From: Mangifera indica
Taxonomy: Eukaryota > Streptophyta > Magnoliopsida > Sapindales > Anacardiaceae
Length of the DNA stretch: 64,000 bases
Assembly: GCF_011075055.1 (NCBI RefSeq)
Contig: NC_058143.1
Span: 10,493,057-10,557,056, forward strand
Direction of reading: 5' to 3'
The position numbers and the translations under genes were made by a program. Positions 44,265-56,240 of the stretch are shown here, in pieces. Positions within the stretch are counted from its first letter, which is position 1. Each line of letters opens with the position of its first letter. The notes under the pieces are model-generated. The model was not told where the DNA came from. It was given only the letters and a program-made list of their open reading frames with translations, and made no database searches.

Positions 44265-46085
44265 GCTTGAGGGTTTCTTCAAAAGCACTAGAGGCTTGAG
44301 ACAAAGGGATCCTATTTCAGCTTATAACCGTGGAGGTTTTATCTTACGTCCATGAATAAATAACTGTTAGAAAGGAGTTTGAGTTTCATTACAAGAGCAA
44401 GAAGAGCCAAGTTACTCACTTTTGTTTTGTTGATGACCTTTTCATTTTCTGTAAAGCCAAAGGTTAGCAAAACTGGTAAAGTAAAAAAACTTTCAAAGAG
44501 AACGTTTGGGTTCGAGCCTTTGCCACACTTATAAAACCTTGACTACTTGGTATAGTGGTTATGAGTTCAGTCACTGTACCCTGAGTTTATTCGTTCAACC
44601 AATCTGGCCGGGTCCTCAGTTGCCACAAAAAAAAGAATTTTGTAAAGACATTGAAGACATTTTGCAATTTGAGGAAGGTTCCATTCCTTTCAAGTACCTT
44701 GGTGGCCTTATGGCCTCCTCAAAGCTTTCCTTGGTGGATTGTTAACCGTTAATTGACAAAAACTTGGCTAGGATTACTTCTTAGAAAAACAAGTTCCTCT
44801 CATATGCAGGGAGACTCATGCTTATCAAAGCCATTCTTTTTAGCATTCCAGTTTACTAGTCTTCTCATTTCATTCTTTCATCCAAGCTACATAAAATCAT
44901 TGATGACAAACTTAGAGATTTCTTTTGGGCGGCTGTAGACCTTAATCAAAACAAGGGAAAAGTTGCTTGGGATGACATTTGCATACCCACAAAAGAGGTG
45001 GATTGTGCATTATGAAAAACAAAGATTGGAACAAACTAGTGATGGTCAGACATATTTGGGATATTTGCTATAATATAGGTAACTCTGTTTGGGTTAACTG
45101 GATCTCTATTAACCATCTAAAAGGCAAAAGTATTTGGGATATTAGAGTTGTTAATGACAATCCTTGGTGGTGGAGAAAGTTGCTTCAATTAAGAAGTGAC
45201 TTGAAAAGGAAAATTAAATACCGTATAGGGAATGGGGAGAACACAAATCTCTGGATGGATAATTGGCACTCTCTTGGTCATTTTCTTGACAGGTACGGAG
45301 ATAGATTATTACATGACTCTAGTCTTAATAGAATTGCAAAGGTGAAGAAGATCATTTATGGGGAAACCTGGAATCAGACCGTTGCTAACTCTTGTGCTTT
45401 GATAGAGGTTATAGTATAGTTGAAAGGCAATGCTGCAAGAGGAAATGATACTATATTATGGATTCCTAATCCTTCTGGTGCTTTCTCCATAAAGTCAGCT
45501 TTGAATGAATATCAAAATAGGAAAGGGGACATTAAATGGGTTGAGTTGGTGTGGCACTAGAAGATAATTCCAAGACGCTTCATTATTCTTTGACTGGCTA
45601 TTAGACAAGGTTGATGACAAAGGATAAGCTATTGAGGTATGGGTTTGTGTCAAGAGCAACATGTGTTCTATGTGATAGAGATGAGGAAGATGCTAACCAC
45701 TTATTCATCCGATATGAGTTCAACTCGTTTGTATGGGAAAAAGTGCTTGAAATAAGTGGTCTTTGATGAGGGGGTCAAAATTGGAACACTTACATTAGAG
45801 ATATTTGCATTTAGTTGAGAGGTGACAATCTGAAGTATTTGATAGGGAAGATGTGTCTGGGAGCTACAGTCTATGCCATTTGAAAAGAAAGAAACATCAC
45901 AATGTTTGCTAGAGGTAGTCAAACCAAAGAAAAAATTTTGGACAATGTTAGGAAAATTGTGCAAGATAAGGGTGATGAGCTTACAAAGGTTCGTCTATCC
46001 AAGAGCAATGTGATAATAGCCAAGAGATGGAGATTACCTATGTGTATGTTCAAAACAGAATTTACAAACACAATTCCTTGGATGA
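44265..46085 (+). pseudogene. L1-type LINE reverse transcriptase, right part, and C-terminal domain
   Basis: Continues the 41546-41759 fragment: ELEGFFKSTRGLRQRDPIS, then QVTHFCFVDDLFIFCK (the FVDD variant of the catalytic YADD), EGSIPFKYLGGLMASSKLS, SYAGRLMLIKAILFSIPVYW, and the zinc-binding RT-associated region (WRKLLQLRSDLKRKIKYRIG, NGENTNLWMDNWH, LCDRDEEDANHLF). There are many stops and frameshifts. About 30 codons are missing around the inserted SINE. The longest open part is 44979-45419. Confidence 0.88.
44457..44634 (+). mobile_element. tRNA-derived SINE, apparently dimeric, inside the LINE
   Basis: The first half matches the ACLA-intron SINE: A-box-like TTAGCAAAACTGGTA (about 44464), B box GGTTCGAGCC (44509-44518), then 'tgccacacttataaaaccttga'. 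The second half holds another tRNA-like pair: TGGTATAGTGGTTATGAG (about 44552), a good A box, and a GTTCAACC B-like box (about 44593). It ends in A8 (44627-44634). Flanking ATTTTCTGTAAAG and ATTTTGTAAAG look like a worn target duplication. The LINE reading frame breaks here. Confidence 0.65.
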
Positions 46086-47213
46086 TGGAGCTGGGTAGTA
46101 ATTTTTTTCTTCTAACTGATGTATTCTTGTGTAGATTATTCCCCTTTAGGTTTTCTCTTGTTGGGATTGTATTTTGGTAATGTTGTTATTGGGTGCTGTG
46201 GTCTACTACCATTCTCTGTGGCTCAGTTTTGTTCCCTGCCCAATATTGCTTCCCTTTGCCCAACCTACTTTTCTTCTCTGTGCCTGCTTCCATGGATATT
46301 GCAGTTGAAAAGCCCTACATTTTTCCTTGTTTGCAGTTTCCAAAGCTTTCCTCTTTCTAGAGCTGTCCTCCTAGTAGCCAAGCCTGGTTTTTCTACTGTT
46401 TGTTTGCATTTCCTCATCTAGATGGTTCTATTTTCTTGGGTGCCTTGGTTGGTTCTGTTGGACAGCTCTTATGTGCTTTCTAGTCTTAGGTGTTTCTAGG
46501 TTCCAGGCTTTCTTCCTTTGGAGCTTCATTCTCCTACGTCCAGGTTCATGCCTCCTATTGCTACCTTGCTTCCTGTGTTGATTATAAAGTGTGCCTAGGT
46601 GGCCTTGGTTGTGTTGTTTATACCATTGACTTGCCTTTGTGTTGCCTTTTCTGCTTGCTACTTTCCACCTTTGCTGCCTGCTGGAGTTTTTTCTTGGCTG
46701 TTGTCTTCAGTGTCCTACAGTCCACTCTCTTCTGGTTTTTGCCGGATATTGTTAGAAGCCTCTTCTGCTGTCCCTCTCTGTTTGGGTTCTTGGTTTGTTG
46801 GTCCAACTCCTTTGGCTCCTGGATCTCTATCCTCATTTTTATGAGTCGTGCGTGTGCTTCCTTAACGAGAGATCCTGTAAGGATTGTTGATATAGCTTAG
46901 GTTTTATGCTTAAAGTTTGTTGGGATTTTCTATTTTGGTGGCTTGGTTATATAAAGTTGTATAGATTATTGTTCATGGGCAAGCTTGGTTGTATCCCCTT
47001 GTTTTAGTCGTGCTTTTCCCTGTGTATTTCCTTTTAGACCTTTAATTTTTGGGTGCTCAAGAGGATTGTCCACTCAATGGTGTTGCTGACTTTTGTCTTG
47101 TTAGTTTTTTATTGTCCTACTTTATGGTAGGCTGGCTTAGGTTATGGTCAGGTTTCTCTTTTAGGCCTACGTATTTTTTTCTTTTTTAATTCATTTTTGC
47201 TTAGAAAAAAAAT
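46086..47213 (+). mobile_element. LINE 3' untranslated tail
   Basis: Unusually rich in T and C with 'ttgcctgctgg' type sequence and no credible protein. The overlapping ORFs at 46119-46900 reflect its composition. It ends in a short A-run (about 47206-47213) that marks the end of the LINE. Confidence 0.6.
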
Positions 47214-48588
47214 GATACTACTTCCTTAATTTATACAATTTATTTGTATATATAATATTATTTTGTAAACAAATAATAATTTTACCTTCTAAATAATAGG
47301 ACAATACAAGAAAACCAAGCCCGTATTCTAATTGGCCCAACTCATAAAATAAATAAATTAGAAAGCCATAATCCCATTTTGCCTTTAACAAATATCGTTT
47401 TCACAATGCGTAATAATTCATTTTTGGGAGATGATTTTTAGCCCTCACCATTTTTTTTGTCTTTAGTCTCTCCATCTTCTTATTGATTGTGGATATAATT
47501 GTCATAAAAAATAATTTTATTATCTTAATATTTTTATTTCAAAACTTCGAAAAGTTGAAAAAAAAAAGGTTAATTAGAGTCGAATTGAGTTCAAATTTGT
47601 GTATATTTGAGCTCAATGAGTTTAGGGTTATCAAGCTTGAGATTAAACTTTATGTTAATGGAGGTACTAGAGCTTGAATACTGAAGAATCAAAATACCAT
47701 GTTACAATTGAACAATGATTTTAAAAAAAAAAAACCACTCAAACACACACAACATTTGAAAGTTAGGCACCCCTCATATCAAACATTTCACTCTCCTAAA
47801 ATCATATTAAGCATACATTTCATCTTAGCGATCTAGAATAACAACCAAAAGATTTAGAGGGAATTAAATATCTTATCAGTTATAGATAATGAAAAAAAAG
47901 AACAAACAGACAAACTCTAAATTTGATCCATGATGCAAGTTGTTTTGCTTTGGGAGAGTCGATGCTTGAGAGAAATTATGGAATATGTTTACATTACTTG
48001 TTAAGAGAAAGTGTCAGACTAAAAACGAAAAAGAAAATTGCATCTATTGAACTTAGAACAAAACAACGTTGTTTTTAATTTAAGTTATCAAACAAAATAA
48101 CATTGTTTCTTACACTTACATAATGTACATAGTAGATCAAAATAACTTCGTTTTGAATTTTGCAAAACGATATGGTTTAACTTGAATTTGCAAGAGGCTT
48201 ACAAGTAAAACAACATACTGCTCGAGCCATCAGACACTTGAAGCTTAAGCTCAAGTTCACCTTTTATCAATTCATTTCGAGCTTGATTGAGTTAAGTTGA
48301 CACATAAGCTCGAGTTAGCTTAGCTTGAATCCAAGGCTACAAGCACTCAACTAAGAAAAAATGAATACTAGTCGATATTAGGTATATTATGATGCAGGTA
48401 GAGCCAAATTTTTCTGAAGAAACCAATGAAAAAAAATCTATATGAGACTACAATATATCATGGCCCAGAACAAATCAAGTATTGAGAATGGATTGGATAA
48501 GAAATGTACATAATGGAAATAAGACATAAAATGGGCCTAGAAATTGTGAATATTAGGAAGTCACTTGGCAAACGGGGAGATGATAAAT
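47214..48588. other. Intergenic DNA with 'gagctcgagcttg' type repeat scraps
   Basis: At 47580-47680 and 48190-48350 are degenerate 'aagctcgagttagcttagctt' type motifs like those of the MITE that follows, suggesting older copies. No gene is supported. Confidence 0.45.
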
Positions 48589-48589
48589 A

Positions 48590-48936
48590 TTAGAATTGGA
48601 TTCAAATCGAGTTAACTTAAGTTTGATTTTTAGATTGGCTTGAGTGAATCCGAACGCAACTCACATATTATAAATAAGTCTAGTTTATTTGTTTCTTATA
48701 ATGCTACAATCTTTTTTAAGATTTTTTTAATTAGGAAACATAATTTTTTAAATTTAATCATTATTAAGTTAAAAATTTATAATAAAATTTTTCTAAGCTA
48801 TACTATTGAGCTTTCGAGCCAAGCTCGAGTTTGGCTAATAATATCGAACTCAAAATTGAGTTTAGCTTTATTAAAGGTTCTTGAATTCGACTTAACCCAA
48901 GCTCAAGAATGGTTCACCTCAAATCCACCCCTAATG
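48590..48936. mobile_element. MITE with 'TAGGGGTGGATTTGA' ends (hAT-like)
   Basis: The left end (attagaattggattcaaat) and the reverse-complemented right end (attaggggtggatttgagg) are inverted repeats. The interior has the 'cgagccaagctcgagtttgg' motif common to such plant elements. Possible 8-bp flanks (ATAAATAT and ATGAGGAT) agree at only 5 of 8 positions. Confidence 0.5.
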
Positions 48937-48952
48937 AGGATATTAACTTGCT

Positions 48953-50745
48953 TGTTAGGGTAGTGCCCTAAAAACAACCGTCACAAATAATATTTGAGTA
49001 ATCTTTAATATTTAACTAATAAAATGATATTTATATTATTCGTATTTTATTTAAAATATATATTTGTCCTAAGAATATTTAAACTGTGATGAGGGTATCA
49101 GTGCTCGACACTTAATCGTGAGAATCTTATGTGCATATTAGGTAGTTGTTAAAACATTTATAACTTTGATATTATCATGATAAAGGACACAAAGAATAGT
49201 GAAAGAGTTATTATAGTGTTGAATGACCTTATTATAAGATGATGACAATTATCATATGTCAAAGTTATTTGTTGACAACTTGGTGTAACACATGGGTGCA
49301 CATTATGAACGTGTTCACTAAACTGACCCGTTAAGTAGATTCTATGTAGATGGTTGATTTAGTGTCTATAAAAAATATCCTCTTAGTGAATGGAGGTACA
49401 TGTGATCTTTAGATTTGAGATTATTAAACTGTCTTGTATAAGAATTAATATGGTTTGACACCAGCCTAATGTAATGCGATCAGAGGATTACTAGAAAGGA
49501 AGTGATAGACTATATTGAGATCTATGCAAAAGCTATGATGGATCAATAAAAGATTCATCACTCCTAAGCTTGAGAGCTGATATCTTAATTTGGGTCTACT
49601 ATCTAATGGATGTTAATGACTAATCAAATTTGTGACCATAATAGAATTGAGTTGATACTCGATTCAATATTATTTGGTCATTAACATAAATTAGTCTCTT
49701 GAATTCGAGGATCTCTAAGGGAGACGTTTTATATATATTTTAGTCTTGAAGAGATATTGTATGATGAAAAGATTAAATTGTATGAGTAACTGTATCACTG
49801 ATCGATTAAAAGAAGTCGTATGTTGATTTTTACTAATCGGGTGGTTATGATATCTTGTTAGAGGCTAATTTTAATTTGTGTCCGAGTGAATGCCAAGTCA
49901 AAAGTGTAACACGAATCTAAACACTATTGACTTAGTCGAGAGCTTATAGGTCACAAATAAAAGGAGTTGATAAACTCTAAAGGCATAAGGATTGTTCAAA
50001 TTGGATTTGGTATGGAATTCAAATGGAGAATTTTCAGACTTGAAAAGGTTTATAGACCAGAATAGTGTATTCTGAAGGCTAGGGGTGTTGTGAGAATTGA
50101 GTTTATCAAGTTGGATAAATCATATCCTAGTTAGACAATTCAAAATTCAAACTAGTGCAGGACAGGATTTTGTCCCATCCAGATATGTGCCCACAATTTT
50201 AGTTGATTACTAAAATCATGGGATTGAAATATTTAATGTACACTCAGGATTTGTGCAAAGCACGGGTGTGAGTAATTCTCATCACCCGGGGGGTGCAATT
50301 GGATTGCATAAAGCCCACTTGTGCTTCGTGCAATGCCAAAGCAGGCACACACATGCCTAAGCAGGTACACAACACTATACACAGAACTAAACCTAGTTGC
50401 CCAGAGAAAATTCCCACTTTTCTCTCTGAAATACATACTGCCCTCAGGTTCTAGCAAACCTTGAGCACAGTATTAGCCTCTCTTGAGTTGCTATTTTGTA
50501 TAGATACCAATAAACAAATCTACGCTTAGTTCTAAAAACAGGACTTTGCAACCTCACGCCATTAGAGAAAGACGAAGGAGCTGCCAATATAGGGATATCA
50601 AAAATACCTTATGCGTGTTATTTGCATGCTTGTGAATTAATCTTATTATGAGGATAATCCATATTAGGGTTTTGCGGTATATATGTACTGTTTATTTGAA
50701 TTTTTAAACTGTTGTTCCATTCCACAAGGCCACAAAATCGCTACA
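48953..50745 (+). mobile_element. Solo LTR, 1.8 kb
   Basis: Begins TGTTAGGGTAGTGCCCTAAA and ends AATCGCTACA, with the 5-bp duplication TTGCT at 48948-48952 and 50746-50750. No polyprotein or second LTR copy lies inside. The 50233-50457 ORF is not recognised. The element sits 16 bases from the MITE end. I assign it to LTR retrotransposons in general (Copia-like by feel) and no further. Confidence 0.7.
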
Positions 50746-50750
50746 TTGCT

Positions 50751-52108
50751 AGCATCTTATATAGAAGGATGTTAACCACCATGTTAAGCACCATTATGCC
50801 ACTAGGCCGTCGCAATGCAATCCTGAAAGTCCTCTGCACCATCTTTCATCTTTCAATGCCCAACAACAATTATTTTAATGTGGGAACCGTCCAACTGAAA
50901 TCACAAACCCTCCTTTATAAATATGTGCCTCTTTCCTTGACCACATTTTTACCATTGTACATGATCTATCAAGTTAATAAATTTATCCTATTTTGCAAAT
51001 TACCCTTGTTATAAAAAGCCATGGCTAATCATAACGCAACAGGTGGTGTCAAAAAATCATGGACTCTTTAGAGAAACAGTTTTCCTATCCAAATGCTATA
51101 AAACAAGTTGAATTAGGTAAAGAACTGCACTTGAAAGATAATTTTTAAGCTTGAGAAAATAATGATAAGACAATAATAACACTTTAGCTATAGAAATGTT
51201 CTACCAAGGATTGTGTCTCTCACGAGCATGGTCCAACAAGCTTTTTGAAAGGGCTCAATTGATGCAGCCTTTGGAAAGTCATGAGCACCTCCAAGTAGCA
51301 GTTTCCAAAAACGTGTGAAAATGACGTTAAGGTTAAGATTTGTCGCCAAGTTTTACCCATAGCTGATAATTTACAAATGCAGTTTTTCATAAATTGGCTA
51401 GGGATTTCTGAATTCTTAGTGGCTGGTAGTTGGGCGTTAGATTATTGTGTGTCTTGCCTGGAAGACAAAGATTTTGCATTGTACATCACTGGAAATTAGT
51501 GTTAGTTTCTCTTGTTATCAGAATTCTATTATTCTCTTTGTTTATTAGCTATTAGATAGTTGTCCCATTTTGTTTTAAGATCAAGTATTGATCCGTTTCC
51601 CAGATAATATAATATAGAAAAAGGCAATTCAATGAATGTGTTCTGCGATGCTAGTTTAAATGTTTAGGTTCTTATTACTGTTCCAAGCATGATTTATATT
51701 CATTGTGTTGTGTGATTAAGTTTGTAAGAACACTGAAAGGGTGACAGAAAACATCGAACAAACCAGTACCATCTATAAGATCATAATTCAGAGAGAAAAT
51801 CCAAACTTTTCATACCATTGCTAAGGTGTTAAATTCTCCGGTTTTAATTTTCTCCTCCTGCCTATTCGCCTGGAGAAATTTCAAGCAAACCAACGATTAG
51901 TAGAAGAGGTAGATATGCACACACATTTACATAATTTTGTTATTTTTCAGAGTAGGAGTTTTTAACTTAACAAAGATTGTTTACCACGCATAGAATACAG
52001 AGATGCAACACAAGCCTATCAAAATTCAAAACTTACTTCTCAAAAGATTAGTCTTTTAAAGTTTTAAATTTCTGCAACTGAAGCTGTTGCTACGCTGGTT
52101 TTCACCTG
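50751..52108. other. 3' flank of SPT16
   Basis: The ORF at 50712-51014 overlaps the LTR end and matches nothing known. The SPT16 3' UTR probably covers the last 200-400 bases (minus strand). No other gene is supported. Confidence 0.5.
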
Positions 52109-55100
52109 TCACCTCAATTTTGTTCTCTTAGGGACACTGCCAACAGGATTTCTCCTGTCAGGTGCACGAGCTTTCCCAAAAGCCTTCATCTTTCTCCGCT
52201 TTCGCTCTTCCTCACTGTCTGAGTCATCCCCTTTTTCCCGGTCAGCATAGGTTGCTTCCCTCTCCAGTTCTTCCCATGTTTTTCCCTTGTCCTCCTCTGA
52301 GTCTTCTTCAGAATCCTCTTCCTCATCATCCTCTGACTCCACCAATGACTCGCTGTCATCATTCTCATCGTCTGATCCAGAGTCAGACTGCACATCTGAA
52401 GGCTCATACCCTTGATCTGACTCTTGTGAGTTCTCAGATTCTGAGTCACTGGCTTCCATGTTTAGAAATTCCCATCCTCCATCCTCAATGAATTTTTCTG
52501 GGTCATCAGTTATTGTTTTCAGTATAGGCCGCCAGTTTAGATTTAATCTGCTCTCATAATACTTGAGGTCTGTAGTGTCAAGCCACTCCTTGATGCCATC
52601 TAATGATGAGGAGGGAATAGAATCAATCCGAAGTACATCACGCTTGAAGTCCTTAAACACTATAGTCATATCAAAATTCTTCTGTCCAAGACCAACTCTC
52701 TCCAGGTTCACTATCTCAATCTCACTTAGGGTGATCACCACAAAAGGCGTTTCTATCAGCTCAACAAGGCAGGTTGATGTTGGGACAATGAAAGCCGACG
52801 CTTTGTGGGGAACCCCATGGAAGCCAAGCTCTCTCAAAGGCTGATCAAACTCTAGGTCAAATGCTTTAAATTGAGGTTGACCCCACATATCATTCACCCG
52901 GTTCACAAAGTTCTGGAAGTCCATGTTAATTTTATTCTTCCGGTCTTTCTCACGCTGTTCTTCTTCAATCTCATCAGGGTCATAGGCTGATCTCTTTCCA
53001 CCTCCCACAGTCTGAACTACATCCATTACCTCAATATAAAATTGCACATCCTTGGTTTTTTTGTTTCCCACCATTATGTGGTTATGCAAATGAAAGTGAA
53101 GGAGTGTGATCATTTCCCTCTCTGCTGGCTGGAAGAATGCATGCTTGATGTTACCAAACATTACATCAACACGCTCATCAGGCCTTGAGGTTGAATATCG
53201 AAATCCATTTGTGTGTGCTTCTAGGGAACCTGTTAACTTTCTTCCCCTACCACCAAAAGGTGGACGAATCCATAAATCATACAATTTTATTGGCTTGAAT
53301 TTGGCTGATGCAAGTTGAAGCTTTTCCTGAGTAACTAAAGTTGCCCTCTCAGCTCTTTCAGACTCCCTGGAAGTGACCTGTCTCCGGAGTGTCTTAATCT
53401 GCTGTACCACCTCACTTATATGCCTCGAGTCCTTGGAACGAAATGAAATTTCCTTCAAATAAATTGATCCCTGAAACTTCAAAGTGTTTGAGTCATGAGG
53501 ACTAAAAGGAGTACCAGGCACATTAAAAATTATACGGATGTAGCAAGATCGGTTACTGTCCTGTTGGCTGGACACACTCTTTACAGTGGCCACATGGAAA
53601 GGAACCATGCTGCCATAAATTGGCAAAAGGATTGCTTCATTCCTCTGGTCAACTTGGATCATTAAATCTCTTGGAGGGGGCAGATCAGTTACATTCTTAT
53701 ATGCAACCAAATCACCAATAGTTTTCACAGCACCGCGATTATCTGATGCCCCAGAACCACCACCAGCAAGCCTCCTAGCAGTTTCTTCATTTTTCTGTCG
53801 GGCAAGTTCAGCCTGGTGCTGCCTTCGAAGCTCTTCCTTTGACATTTCCTGATTGTCTGACCTAAGAGTTGCCTTAGACAAAATGGGCTCACCACCTTTA
53901 TCCTCAGTTTTGACTTTTGGTCGTTCTTCTTCTTCATCATCCTCATTGAATGAGTATGCGACGTCCTTCACAGCTTTTGAACTTTTAGAAGTGATAACAT
54001 CTGGTGCCTTTTCACCAATGATAACAGTATCTGCAAGCAAAACTGAAAATTTCCGTGTCTTTGGGTTCTTGGTCTCTGTCTGCAAGTTTTGAAAACCTAG
54101 TAAAACATTGAAAACCATTCCCTGTTTCAAAACCCTGTCATTCCTGGCATTAAGGCTAAGCCCCGATTCACGAAACTCAAGTCCAATTCCAGTTCCTGCA
54201 GTTCTTGTCAAGTTTGCAGCCAATTCAGGAGCATCCTTCTCAACTACTGAAACTGCTGCCGAATATACAGCACTGACCTTGTTCCCAGATTTTAAAGCAC
54301 CAATTGCTGCTTCATGGGCCTTAAGGAGGACCTCATAAGCCTTGATCTGCATGGCATTGGCATCAATCAGAAAAGTTCGAGCAACATTAGAGCAGTAGCT
54401 GTTGTATCGTGATCCAATTGCACATATAATCACACTAGTAGAGTCATAGTATAGGTTCTCATCATTGCTCGATGCACTTGGTTTCAGGTCAAACTCTCCT
54501 CCGCTCTGAAAAATTGGAGGGTAGCAAATATCAACATTCTCGGCCTTCAACTTGACCTTAATTCTCGAAGGTTCCAAAATGGCCTTCTCTGTGTCATCCA
54601 TTAATGTTGAATGGGATATTTTCTTCTCCTCATCAATGACCTTTTCAAGCTTCGGGACCACAAATTGCTTCATCACAGATGAACTCAAAAAAGCAGCTTT
54701 CTTGATATTTGTAAGCTCAGTATCATCTTTTACAGCAAAAATGTCAGCAAATGCATTTGCTACATCAAAAAATTCAAAATTCGCATTCTTCAATTTTTCA
54801 TTCCAAGACTCCAAAAGCTTCCCTTCAGGAGCCTCTCTTGAAATGTGTCCCACAACAGGAGCATCACGACCACTAGATTTCGGATGATCATTAATAGCAC
54901 TAACAATTTTGTCCATCAAACCAGTTCCATCATCATTTTTTGCCTTCACATGCATTACTACTTCAACACCCACAGCCTCTTTAGCAGACTTCTTAACAAC
55001 GTCAAGCAAAGAAGCCTTTTTCTGGCTACACAAGAGATGAATCTGCTTCTTCAGGAAAACCATAATCGTCTCCGGGAATTCATAACCAACCAGCCAAATA

Positions 55101-55309
55101 TTCAATGCTGAGGATTTCAAATACCGCAGATCCTCTGAAACCGGAGGAGTTGCTATAGCAATAGCACTACAATCACCCCACACATCGGAGTTATATTGAT
55201 TCCAGTGTGAATACAACATCTTGAGCCGCTTACTGAAGTTGTCCAAATTGATAGCATACAGATTGGCATTTCCTGAAGTCTTAGTAGTTGCAGGTTTCAC
55301 GTTAGCCAT
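52109..55309 (-). CDS. SPT16: FACT complex subunit SPT16
   Basis: Large subunit of the FACT histone chaperone (with SSRP1), which loosens and rebuilds nucleosomes ahead of and behind RNA polymerase II in the nucleus. A single coding exon of 1066 aa (Arabidopsis about 1074, also uninterrupted). The start is the ATG at 55309 (MANVKPATTK); the longer frame to 55318 begins with a TTG. Domain order: N-terminal lobe with LYSHWNQYNSDVWG and YLKSSALNIWLVGYEFPETI (residues about 30-80); catalytically dead M24 aminopeptidase-like domain (about 180-450); middle domain with the PFGGRGRKLTG block (about 660-750); PH-like domain (about 830-940); very acidic Asp/Glu/Ser tail (about 950-1030) and a basic end (RKRRKMK...KRTKLR). 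No break is seen. Confidence 0.97.
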   Translation of the reverse strand: MANVKPATTKTSGNANLYAINLDNFSKRLKMLYSHWNQYNSDVWGDCSAIAIATPPVSEDLRYLKSSALNIWLVGYEFPETIMVFLKKQIHLLCSQKKASLLDVVKKSAKEAVGVEVVMHVKAKNDDGTGLMDKIVSAINDHPKSSGRDAPVVGHISREAPEGKLLESWNEKLKNANFEFFDVANAFADIFAVKDDTELTNIKKAAFLSSSVMKQFVVPKLEKVIDEEKKISHSTLMDDTEKAILEPSRIKVKLKAENVDICYPPIFQSGGEFDLKPSASSNDENLYYDSTSVIICAIGSRYNSYCSNVARTFLIDANAMQIKAYEVLLKAHEAAIGALKSGNKVSAVYSAAVSVVEKDAPELAANLTRTAGTGIGLEFRESGLSLNARNDRVLKQGMVFNVLLGFQNLQTETKNPKTRKFSVLLADTVIIGEKAPDVITSKSSKAVKDVAYSFNEDDEEEERPKVKTEDKGGEPILSKATLRSDNQEMSKEELRRQHQAELARQKNEETARRLAGGGSGASDNRGAVKTIGDLVAYKNVTDLPPPRDLMIQVDQRNEAILLPIYGSMVPFHVATVKSVSSQQDSNRSCYIRIIFNVPGTPFSPHDSNTLKFQGSIYLKEISFRSKDSRHISEVVQQIKTLRRQVTSRESERAERATLVTQEKLQLASAKFKPIKLYDLWIRPPFGGRGRKLTGSLEAHTNGFRYSTSRPDERVDVMFGNIKHAFFQPAEREMITLLHFHLHNHIMVGNKKTKDVQFYIEVMDVVQTVGGGKRSAYDPDEIEEEQREKDRKNKINMDFQNFVNRVNDMWGQPQFKAFDLEFDQPLRELGFHGVPHKASAFIVPTSTCLVELIETPFVVITLSEIEIVNLERVGLGQKNFDMTIVFKDFKRDVLRIDSIPSSSLDGIKEWLDTTDLKYYESRLNLNWRPILKTITDDPEKFIEDGGWEFLNMEASDSESENSQESDQGYEPSDVQSDSGSDDENDDSESLVESEDDEEEDSEEDSEEDKGKTWEELEREATYADREKGDDSDSEEERKRRKMKAFGKARAPDRRNPVGSVPKRTKLR

Positions 55310-55358
55310 TGGAAACAATTCAAAAACACCAACTATATCCTCAACATTTCAACATAGC

Positions 55359-55860
55359 CTGCCAAAATTAACAAGCAATAAGATTGCTTTACTTCTTTAA
55401 TCAAAATTAAGTTTGATTTAGCACCAATTCATTGATCATTGCTTACAAAACATGTCAAGAGTTACATTATATAAACTCCAAGCTTAGCAATTAATCTTAA
55501 ACTTCTTCAAACTTATCCAGTCATCAATTCTTCCAGAAATCATTTTTTCAATATTACATTTTCTACTTACATCAGTTACATGTATTAAGATTTAAATGTT
55601 ATTGACCTTATAATTGACCATAAAAACATAAGTTGACCCGATTCAACAAAGTTTAGTATTGAAATAAGCTTCGATTGATAGAATTTATTTTCTTTTTTAA
55701 TTTTTCTTCAGTCTCTGGGGAAAGAAACAGAGTAATTGATAATAACTACACAGATTGAATCCAGATAATCAAACAAAGCCACCAATCGCAAAAAAAGAAT
55801 ATCCAATGCAACCCAAATTTTAATATAAAAAGAAGGAAAAAGGTTTAAAAAAATAATCAC
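55359..55860 (-). other. 5'-UTR intron of SPT16
   Basis: On the minus strand the donor is AAGGCAGAG|GTGATT (55860) and the acceptor is TTTTGGCAG|GCTATG (55359). The 502-base, T-rich intron begins about 50 bases upstream of the ATG. There is no cDNA evidence; the call rests on good splice consensus and on a T-rich tract before the acceptor. Confidence 0.6.
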
Positions 55861-56240
55861 CTCTGCCTTTTCAAATTAACGTCTCTAAATCGTGATCCTG
55901 AGCTTAAATTATCAGAACTTTGACAACAATCATCCGATTTCAAGAAAATGAAGACAACCCATATGAGGAAACGATTCAAACACAAAGATGAACATAAAGG
56001 GCCGCCATGTGGAAGAAAAATTGCGAGAGAAAAGATCGAAAAGTTAAAATTAAACAGGGGAAAATGTGGAAAGTCAAAAAGTTCAAAGCGTGAAAAAAGG
56101 ATCAAGGCAAGTAAGTGCAGAATTGAGGACGAATAAGATAAAGATGTGGCAGGGCTTGAAGGAGGATGAAGATGAAGAGAAGAAGAGCATCATGGAGACG
56201 ATAACTGGGTTGAAAATATTAATTTAAGTTTTTTATAATT
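55861..56240 (-). promoter_or_regulatory. SPT16 non-coding first exon and core promoter (TATA 56232-56237)
   Basis: On the minus strand AATTATAAAAAACTT gives a TATA box at 56232-56237, so transcription may start near 56200. The first exon would then run to 55861. The ORFs here (55857-56136, both strands) are chance. Confidence 0.5.

Noticed and set aside
46119..46900. Several overlapping ORFs rich in Leu, Phe and Cys
   Set aside because: They lie in the T/C-rich LINE tail, overlap each other in different frames and match no family.
55310..55318. Upstream extension of SPT16 (MFP before MAN)
   Set aside because: The first codon is TTG in the sequence; the first ATG is at 55309.
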